NCBI GenBank assembly: GCA_017560285.1
Contig: JAFYOG010000209.1
Location: 1 to 8,490, forward strand
Source of the DNA: Clostridia bacterium
GTDB taxonomy: Bacteria > Bacillota > Clostridia > Oscillospirales > CAG-382
DNA: 8,490 nucleotides
Direction: 5' to 3'
Translations under genes and position numbers: made by a program
The notes under the pieces: model-generated
Databases searched by the model: none
The model's input: only the letters and a program-made list of their open reading frames with translations
What the model was told of the DNA's origin: nothing
Shown: piece after piece, positions 1-8,100 of the stretch
How positions within the stretch are numbered: position 1 is the first letter of the stretch
Layout of the letters: each line of letters opens with the position of its first letter

Positions 1-257
1 TTAAGGTCAATTCCCTCTTTGGTGGAAATGGTTATATTGCAATCTACGTTGATGGTTTCGGTATTATCGCCTTTAATTTCGGCAATTAGGTTGCCCTGTC
101 TGTCGGTAACCACTACCGTACCCTCGCCTTTTACCGCAAAGGTTATGCTGTATATTTCGTCGGCGGTGGCAGGGTCTGCCAGCGCGGTGGTTGCAACGCA
201 GCCTGCAACAAACAGCACTGCCATAAGGACTGCCAATATTTTAAAAGAAAATTTCAT
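1..257 (-). CDS. Partial exported protein or lipoprotein, N-terminal 85 residues
   Basis: The reading frame starts at the ATG whose complement lies at 255-257 and is still open at the left edge, so the C-terminal part is missing. A GGAGG ribosome binding site (complement at 262-266) lies 4 nt upstream, which fixes the start. The protein begins MKFSFKILAVLMAVLFVAGC, a basic n-region and a hydrophobic core. F-V-A-G-C fits a lipobox with Cys20 as lipid acceptor, but hydrophobic sequence continues to ALA-DP (about residue 27), so ordinary signal peptidase I cleavage is also possible. The mature part (ITFAVKGEGTVVVTD, GNLIAEIKGDNTETINVDCN, ITISTKEGIDL) has the short beta-strand rhythm and 'GxGTV ... 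G' pattern of InlB B-repeat-like domains of secreted Bacillota proteins; this is a resemblance, not an assignment. It is divergent from proS and functionally unassigned. Confidence 0.8.
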   Translation of the reverse strand, partial: MKFSFKILAVLMAVLFVAGCVATTALADPATADEIYSITFAVKGEGTVVVTDRQGNLIAEIKGDNTETINVDCNITISTKEGIDL

Positions 258-287
258 AATTCCTCCAATAAAGTAAGCAAATTTCGA

Positions 288-316
288 TTGACAATTAAAC
301 TTCTATCTGTTATACT
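288..316 (+). promoter_or_regulatory. Sigma-A type promoter of proS
   Basis: TTGACA (288-293) and TATACT (311-316) are separated by exactly 17 bp: a perfect -35 and a one-mismatch -10. Transcription should begin near 323, leaving a leader of about 90 nt before the proS start. That leader is AT-rich, and I see no strong hairpin or T-box-like signature in it, so simple housekeeping expression is inferred. Confidence 0.75.
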
Positions 317-346
317 TTTTCAAGATTATATTAATAATCACATTAT

Positions 347-374
347 ATTATAATTAATTTTTCGAATATTGCAA
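347..374 (-). promoter_or_regulatory. Candidate promoter of the minus-strand secreted-protein gene
   Basis: Read on the minus strand, TTGCAA (369-374) is followed after 16 bp by TATAAT (complement at 347-352). Transcription would start near 340, about 80 nt before the minus-strand ATG. The region is so AT-rich that chance -10-like matches are likely (another TATAAT-like stretch lies nearby). If real, the two divergent transcripts would overlap by a few bases at their 5' ends. Confidence 0.35.
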
Positions 375-414
375 TAACAGAACGTAAATTTTCTTACTGA
401 AAGGACCATAAATT

Positions 415-1854
415 ATGGCAGAAAAGAAGTTTGTGGAAGAAATCACTCCCATGGAGCAGGATTTTGCACAATGGTACACTGATATCGTTAAAAAGGCAGA
501 GCTTATAGAATACACCTCTGTTAAGGGTTGCTTGGTTATACGCCCCTATGCATACGCTATTTGGGAAAATATCCAAAGAATTTTGGATACCGAATTTAAA
601 CGCTTGGGTCACGAAAACGTTTGTATGCCTATGTTCATACCCGAAAGCCTTTTGCAAAAGGAAAAGGACCACGTAGAGGGCTTTGCCCCCGAGGTTGCCT
701 GGGTAACCATGGGCGGCAGCGAAAAGCTTGAAGACAGACTTTGCGTTCGCCCCACAAGTGAAACCTTGTTCTGCGAGCATTACTCTAACATTATTCACTC
801 CTACCGCGACCTTCCCAAGCTTTATAACCAATGGGTTAGCGTTGTTCGTTGGGAAAAAACCACCCGTCCCTTCTTGCGTACCCGCGAATTTTTGTGGCAG
901 GAGGGTCACACCATTCACGCTACCGCAGAGGAAGCTATTATCGAAACCGAGCAGATGCTTAACGTATATGCAGACTTTTGCGAAAAAAGTCTTGCAATGC
1001 CCGTAATTAAGGGCAAAAAGACCGAAAGCGACAAATTTGCAGGTGCTGAAGCCACCTATGCTATCGAGGCTCTTATGCACGACGGCAAGGCTTTGCAGGC
1101 AGGTACCTCCCATTATTTCGGCGACGGCTTTGCAAAAGCATTTGATATTACCTACACCAACAAGGAAAACAAAAAGGTTCACCCCTTCCAAACCTCTTGG
1201 GGCGTAACCACCCGACTTATCGGCGCTATTATTATGACTCACGGCGACGACAGAGGTCTTGTTCTTCCCCCTGCGGTTGCACCTATTCAGGCAGTTATTA
1301 TTCCTATTGCGCAGCATAAGGAAGGCGTGCTTGACCGTTGCGCCGCACTTAAAGAGGAACTGCTTAACGCAGGCGTTAGAGTTAAGCTTGACGACAGCGA
1401 TATGAGCGCAGGCTGGAAGTTCTCGGAATACGAAATGAAGGGTGTTCCTGTTCGTATAGAGCTTGGCCCCCGTGATATTGAGGCTGGCAACTGCGTTATC
1501 GTTTCCCGTTCCACCGGCGAAAAGACCGTTGTTTCCCTTGAAAACATTGGTGAAACCGTTAAAACCGCCCTTGAACAAGCCCGCGACGATATGTTTAACA
1601 AGGCGTTGGAAAACCGTGCAAAGCATACCTACGGCGCAGAAACTATCGAGGAAATTAAGGCTGTTCTTGCTGAAAAAGGTGATGGCTTTGTATTTGCTCC
1701 TTGGTGCGGATGCGAGGAATGCGAGGACGAGGTTAAAGCGCAAACCGGCGTTGGTTCCCGTTGCATTTACGACGGCATAAGCTACGAGGGCAAAAAGTGC
1801 GTTTGCTGCGGCAAAGAAGCCAAATTCGGCGTTGTTTGGGCAAAGGCTTATTAA
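415..1854 (+). CDS. proS: Prolyl-tRNA synthetase, type 3 (ProS)
   Basis: Cytoplasmic class II aminoacyl-tRNA synthetase that activates proline with ATP and charges tRNA-Pro. It has 479 residues, the length of the compact archaeal/eukaryotic-like (type 3) enzymes, and lacks the large editing insertion between motifs 2 and 3 of the longer bacterial type. Visible motifs: RPTSET at 112-117 (substrate loop); motif 2 at about 143-166, with the RWEKTTRPFLRTREF and WQEGHT core; motif 3 at about 263-286, with TTRLIGA and HGDDRGLVLPP. An anticodon-binding alpha/beta domain covers about 287-385. The C-terminal domain carries a cysteine cluster (Cys431, 433, 436, 450, 462, 464, 465), probably zinc-binding, and ends in tyrosine as is usual for this family. 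An AAGGA site at 401-405 lies 9 nt before the ATG. The gene has its own promoter and terminator and appears monocistronic. Confidence 0.97.
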   Translation: MAEKKFVEEITPMEQDFAQWYTDIVKKAELIEYTSVKGCLVIRPYAYAIWENIQRILDTEFKRLGHENVCMPMFIPESLLQKEKDHVEGFAPEVAWVTMGGSEKLEDRLCVRPTSETLFCEHYSNIIHSYRDLPKLYNQWVSVVRWEKTTRPFLRTREFLWQEGHTIHATAEEAIIETEQMLNVYADFCEKSLAMPVIKGKKTESDKFAGAEATYAIEALMHDGKALQAGTSHYFGDGFAKAFDITYTNKENKKVHPFQTSWGVTTRLIGAIIMTHGDDRGLVLPPAVAPIQAVIIPIAQHKEGVLDRCAALKEELLNAGVRVKLDDSDMSAGWKFSEYEMKGVPVRIELGPRDIEAGNCVIVSRSTGEKTVVSLENIGETVKTALEQARDDMFNKALENRAKHTYGAETIEEIKAVLAEKGDGFVFAPWCGCEECEDEVKAQTGVGSRCIYDGISYEGKKCVCCGKEAKFGVVWAKAY

Positions 1855-1870
1855 TATTTAGCGAATAAAA

Positions 1871-1908
1871 AAACAAAAGGCAGGCTTTACGCTTGCCTTT
1901 TTTGTTTT
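1871..1908 (+). terminator. Rho-independent terminator after proS
   Basis: An 11-bp stem (1875-1885 with 1891-1901, AAAAGGCAGGC against GCTTGCCTTTT, one G-T wobble) closes a 5-nt loop, TTTAC. The T-rich tract 1898-1908 (interrupted by one G) follows, and the stem begins about 20 nt after the proS stop codon. The A-rich 5' flank means it could also work weakly on the opposite strand. It insulates proS from the large gene downstream. Confidence 0.9.
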
Positions 1909-1955
1909 CTTGTAATATTTTGTTAAAATTTTCTTTCCTTAATATAATATATCCA

Positions 1956-1984
1956 TTGACACCGATATGCAAAAGTGCTATAAT
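1956..1984 (+). promoter_or_regulatory. Perfect-consensus sigma-A promoter of the giant gene
   Basis: TTGACA (1956-1961) and TATAAT (1979-1984) are both exact consensus hexamers with a 17-bp spacer. Transcription should begin near 1991, giving a leader of about 35 nt. No inverted repeat resembling an operator is evident around it, so strong, perhaps constitutive, transcription is inferred. Confidence 0.85.
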
Positions 1985-2010
1985 ACTTTACTATAATAAT
2001 AACTTTTTAG

Positions 2011-2015
2011 AAAGG
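2011..2015 (+). promoter_or_regulatory. Ribosome binding site of the giant gene
   Basis: AAAGG within TAGAAAGGT, 10 nt upstream of the ATG at 2026. It supports that start over later in-frame ATGs (residues 13 and 21), which would cut into the signal peptide. Confidence 0.7.
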
Positions 2016-2025
2016 TACACAAAAC

Positions 2026-2112
2026 ATGAAGCGACTAACATCATTTCTTCTTGTTCTGGCTATGCTTGTAAGCTGTTTCGCCACCATGTTCGTTACCACG
2101 GCGGTTGCCGCG
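2026..2112 (+). other. Signal peptide of the giant protein
   Basis: Residues 1-29: Lys2-Arg3 n-region, a hydrophobic core (FLLVLAMLV) and an Ala-rich end, AVAA, before Glu30. Signal peptidase I cleavage is favoured because hydrophobic residues continue after Cys17. The LVSC lipobox-like match leaves lipidation possible. Confidence 0.8.
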
Positions 2113-5100
2113 GAAACGGTTATTTCGGTTGGCAAGAGCTATTCTACCACAGCTACCCTGCACGCCAGCATGCCCGACGGAGGCCACGACCTTACCGACG
2201 GCTCGAAGAGCAACCCCAACGCAGGCACCAACGCAGGCGGTCCTTACGTTGGTTACCAAAGCTCTCCCGTGGAAATTATTCTCGATTTAGGCTCGGCACA
2301 AAACAGTAACGTTTATACCGTTTATGCCGCAGGCAATTTCTGGGGTATTTCCGCTCCCAAAAAGTTGGAAATTTCTTATTCCAACGCTAAAGACGGCACT
2401 TACACCTCTGTTGGCGGCGCTGTTTCTATTACTAAAATAGGCAACGGCGACACTATCGACGGCGGTGTGGTTTCGTTACACACACTTAAGTTTACAGCCA
2501 GCTCCCACATAAACGCGCGGTTTATTAAGTTTACCATCACTCCCACCGGCACCTTTACTTGGTTGGACGAAATTGAGGTTGCTTACGATTCTTCGTTGCC
2601 CAACCTTATTCTGCCCGAAGGCGCGGTACGCGTTCACCACGTAAACAAGCTTGTTAACAGCGGTGAGATTTCGGTATTTACCGACCATGCGGCATTTGCT
2701 ACCGCAGACCCTAACGGTTGGGGCGTTTATTATCAGCTTCGCTCTACCGGCAATGCAAACGAATATAAGGTTATTGCGGCAAACAGCAACCCCGGTGCCA
2801 AATATTCTACCAACGGTTGGACCTTTGCCGACGCAAGCGGCGATATTTATATGCAGGTTAACGGCGGTACGGCTAACGCATCGGTTTACAGCCTTGCGGC
2901 AGACGACGTTGTTACCTTTATTAACCTTACCCTTACCGCAGGTGATTACACCAACACCTACGTTTACCCCGGCACTGCCGCAGGGCAGTTGAACGGTGCG
3001 GGCAGATACACCCTCTCCATCGAGCCCCGCGCAAACTATGCCGATAGCAACAGAACCAAGCTTACCGACGGTTTAAAGAACACCCCTGTTGTAGGCGCGG
3101 CAGATAAATACAACGCCTTTGACGTTCCCGCAGGAAAGACCTTGGATATTATTTTAGACCTTGGCGCGGTTAAGAAGACCGACACCTACACCGTTTATAC
3201 CGGCAACGGCTTCTATGGTGTTCAGCTTCCCTCTAACCTTGAAATTTACTATTCCGACAAAGCCGACGGCGAATATACAAAGGCTAACGGCAGATTTGTT
3301 TCCACCTATACTAAGGACGGTACGCCCTATAACAACGGCACGCAGGATATTACCCCCAAGCTTTATACCGTTTCTTTGGTATGCGACGAAGCAATAAACG
3401 CCCGTTATATTAAGTTCTGTATTACCGCGGCGGCTAACAACGTTATTTGGATGGACGAAATAGAGGCTACCCTTTCTGCAAAGAACGGCCCTGTAATTCA
3501 GTCCTACACCTATTCCATAGACCCCCGCGCAAACTATGCAGACGGCGCAAACAAGCTTATTGACGGCGTTAAGGGCAGCCTTGACGTTACCGGCAACGAC
3601 CGCGACAAATACGTAGGCTTTGACGTGCCCGGCACAATGGACGTGGTTTTGGACCTTGGCATTGTTAGAGATACCGACACCTACACCATTTACACCGCCG
3701 AAAACTTCTGGGGCGTTTGGACACCCAACAACGTTACCGTTTCTGTTTGCAACACTGCAAACGGTGTGTTTACCCCCGTTAGCGGCAAGATGACCAAGCA
3801 AAAGATTGCCGACGGTGTTACCTACAACAACGGTACTTCGGATATTACTCCCCACATTTATACCGTTACCTTTACCACCGATTATATCGTTTCGGCAAGA
3901 TATATTAAGCTTACCTTTATTCCCAGAGGTACCACCCTTTGGTTGAACGAAATTGAAGCTACTTTATCTGAAAACAGCTCTATAAACGCTTCCTATACCA
4001 CCAACTCTACCGCTTACCACGCCGACACCCGTGTTGACGACGGTATAAAGCTTACCGACGGTATACGTTCCTCGGTAGATTTCAGCGGAAGCAATTATGC
4101 GGCTTGGACAGGTATTGAAAGCCTTGAAATTTTGCTTGACCTTGGCAAGGTTAAATCTACCGACACCTACTCGCTTTACAGCGTAGAAAACTTCTGGGGC
4201 GTTCACACCCCCACCACCTTTAGCGTTGCATATTCCGATGCGGCTGACGGCGAGTTTACCGCCATTGAAGGCAACTTTAGCAAAATTGCAGTAGGCGACG
4301 GCGACTATTACGTTAGCTCGGGCAGCACCGGCTATACCTCTGAGCTTTACGAGCTGAGAATTACCGCCACCGAGGCTGTTGATGCTCAATTTATTAAGTT
4401 TACCATTCCTTTAAACGGCGCTAACCTTTGGTTGGATGAAGTTTCGGCTTCCTTGGGCGCGGTTGTGTACCCCGAACCCGTTCCCACCAAGGTAGACCCC
4501 AATTCTCCCACCACACAATGCAACGTTCACCACGTTGACAAGGCGGCAGGTACCAACGAAATTTCGGTATTTACCTCTTTGGATAAGCTTATTGCTTTGG
4601 AAGGCGGCTGGGGTGCATATTACCAGCTGCGCCAGACCCCCAACACCAACGAATATTCGGTAGTTGGATATTGCAGCAACCCCCACGACAACGTTGCAAA
4701 CGATGCGTTCACCAAGGACGTATTTAAAGAAAAGCTTAACTTTACCACCATTTCCAAATGGGCTGTTCCCAGCGGATACGCTTTGGATATTTATATGGTA
4801 GTTAAGGGTGCCACCGCTAACCCCTCGATTTACCATATGGATATCGGCGACACCGTAACCTTTAGAAACCTTACGCTTACAGAAGGCGATTATACCAACA
4901 CCACCGTTATGGGTTCTGCCGCATCCGGCACCGTAAGCGGTATGATTGATAACGAAATCGTTACAAACAACCTTGTTCACGCTTTGGCTAACGTTCAGAC
5001 CGTTAACGGCATTATTACCGCCGACAACGCGCCTAACGACGGCTTCTTCAGCGGCAGCTTGGATTACAATGCAACCCTTAAGGCTTGCGTTGCAAACAAG

Positions 5101-8100
5101 GTGCTTCCCACTATTCAGATTGATAACAGCACTCAGGCTACCGCCCTTATAAGCGCTATGAAGGCAACCGGCTGTTACGACGTTAACGTTATTTCCGCAA
5201 GCGCTGCCGTTCTTGCACAGATACGTGCGGCACACGCTATTCCCAGAACAGGTCTTATTTACAACCTTTCTAAAAACAGCATGACCTCTGCGGAAATTCA
5301 CGCACTTCGCCAAACGGTAAGGTCTGCTCCCGCAAGCTTTATCGTTACCAACACCGCAAGCCTAAGCAAGGCTGTTGTTTCCGAGCTTCAGGAGGTTGGC
5401 ATTGCAGTTTGGGCTAAGCTTTCCAACGCTGCAGACAGCGCAGACTTTGCTTTGGAAGCTGTATCTGCACTTACCGCAGGCGTTAACGGCGTTATCTCTA
5501 CCGATGCTACCGCAATTAACGACCTTATTAACACCCACTTCGTTAAGGATACCTTTACCCACACCCCCACGGTTGTAGGCCACAGAGGTTATCCCAGAAA
5601 GGGTACCGAAAACACCATTGCAAGCTTTATTGCCGCTTATGAATACGGCGCAGATATATTTGAGCTTGACGTTTATACCACCGTTGATAACGCGTTGGTT
5701 CTCTTCCACGATTCCTCCTTCGGCTCTGCTTGGGGTCTTGCAAACACCACCTTTACAGGCACCGAGGCTGAAGGCAGAATTAGAGATATGACCAAGGCTC
5801 AGGTTGACCAAATTCGCTATAAGACAGGCGAAAAGATTACCTACCTTGACGAAATTCTTGCTTACTTCCAGGATAAGGATATAAGAATCTTTATCGAATT
5901 TAAGGGCAGCGAATACGAACGCACCGTTAAGGCTACCGCAGACGCGGTTAAGGCTTATGGTATGGAAGATCAGGTTTGTATTATTTCTGCGGCTCTTGCA
6001 TATATCGAGCAGGCAAACAAATATTTAACCGGCACCACAAACAGCTATGTTTATGCAAGCACCAGCCTTACCGGTTATGCTCCCCAGAACACCCCCGAAT
6101 GGAACTATACCAACAGCAGTAAGGAAAACCTTTCTATTCTTTCTTACGCGTTAATGATGGCGCAGGCTTCGCCTTACAATGCAAACCTAAGCCCTTCGGC
6201 TAACTCTGTTTCCAACGGTTTTAGAATCGATAACTTTATGGGTGAATCTACCACCAACCGCGGTTTGGTTCTTAACCCCTGGACATACGGCAATGCTTGG
6301 GCTAACAACGTTGCATTCTTCTCGAAGCTTGACAGCATTACCACCGACGAGCTTGATTGGTTCACCGATATGGCAAAGTTCGTTACTGCAGAAGACGTGC
6401 TTTTGTTTAACGGACAGACCTATTCCGGCAAGGGCTTTACCTATACCACCTATGGCAAGGACGTTATTAACGTTCCCGAGGAAGATATCGTTTACAGCGT
6501 AATCAGCGGCGATTCTGTAAAGGTCGATGCTAACGGCAAGCTTGTTGCGGTTGGCGAAGGCGAATCTAAGGTGATTATGGGCTACAAGACCGAAAACACC
6601 TCCGGTTATGCATACACTATCTATTCCGAGGTTGTTACCGTTACCGTAGACAGCGATAACGTCGATATCCTTAAGCCTCTTATCGCACTTGCCGAAAAGA
6701 TGACTGTTAAGGATTTTGGCGAAAACGACCTTATTAAGCTCCGCGAGCTTTATGCAAAGGCAGTTAACCTTGTTTCCACCAACAGCACCGATGCGGCGGC
6801 TATTTCCGAAACCGCTATTGCACTTTCCGAGCTTTTGGATAAGCGTTACGATAACTGCATAAGCAACCTTCCCATTAAAGATTACACCGCCCCCGAAGGC
6901 AACTATTATAAGTGGGATAGCTCTATCGGCGCACCCAGCACCGAGCTACACCCCGATTATATTGATGACGGCATCCGTTTGACCGACGGCAACAAGAGCG
7001 TGCTTGATATTAGAACCACGGCATACTCTGTATGGCAATACAGCACCGCGTTTACCGCTGTTGATATTACCGTAAACCTTGGCGCTGTTAAGGATGCAAA
7101 CATATTTACCGGTTATTTTGCAGAATATACTCCCGACGGTATAACCGCTCCCACCACAATGAGCATTTCTTACCAAGACCCTGCCGACGGAAGCTGGAAA
7201 ACCGCTACCGTTTCGGTAGAAAAGGCTCTTGTAGCAGAAAACGGCAGTACTAAGCTTTATAAGCTTGTTGCAAAATCCGATAAGATGCTTAATACACAAT
7301 ACGTTAAGTTTAACATTCCCTTTGTTAACAGCCACTTTGTTTGGATGGACGAAGTAGAGGTTACCTGCGCTAACGGTAATCAGGTTGAGGGCGATTACAT
7401 TTACGTAACCGGCTTCGATAAGGTTATGAGCGGCGGCGCAAGCGTAATTTACACCCACGGCACCGTTCAAAGCAAGGATATGGCTTGGACAACCAACATT
7501 CTTATTGAATGGAGCGATTTCCACAACGGTTACGTTGTTAAGAGCGTTACCGACGGTACCGGCGCAGAAAACACCCCCGCGGTTACACTTACCGAAGGTC
7601 AGATTCTGCTTGCGGTACACGATTGGGAAACCGGCGTAACAGACGGCACCGCCGTTATAGGCAGTGCGGATAACAAAGCAAAGGCAAAGGCAGTTAAGGT
7701 AGGTCAGATTCTTAAGGGATTTGGCGTTGACGTAGAAAACACCGCTTTAAGCCTTGCTCCTTACGTAAGATTTATCGACCCCGACCATATTTGCGAAGAA
7801 AACGGCGAGGGTTGGGCAAGCGACGAAACCAGCCACTGGCACAACTGTGTTTGCGGCGAAATTCTTGATAAAGACAACCACGATAACGGCGAATGGATTA
7901 CCACCAAGGAAGCCGACGTTGACGTTGTTGGCAGAAAAGAATTGAAGTGTACCGTTTGCGGCTACACTCTTGAAAGCGAAGAAATCCCCGCTGCACATGC
8001 ACCTGCCGATATAGACAAGTGGTTTAATAACGAAACCAACCACTGGCAGGAATGCGGCTGCGGCAAGCACCTTAACGAATTTAAGCACGACCAAGGCGAA

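Noticed and set aside
19..276. An 85-codon plus-strand frame at the left edge
   Set aside because: It overlaps the minus-strand secreted-protein gene, which has a proper ribosome binding site and signal peptide; the plus-strand product shows no recognisable feature.
317..414. T-box or other riboswitch in the proS leader
   Set aside because: The leader is only about 90 nt, AT-rich, with no stable stem series, T-box motif or terminator hairpin.
394..1743. A 449-codon open frame antisense to proS
   Set aside because: It lies wholly opposite a clearly real proS with intact class II motifs. Its product is a low-complexity Cys/Asn/Gly/Val-rich sequence typical of the reverse complement of biased codons, and it has no convincing start signal.
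1855..2025. Small gene or RNA between proS and the giant gene
   Set aside because: The 171 bp are accounted for by the terminator, the promoter and the ribosome binding site; no separate coding or structured RNA signal is seen.
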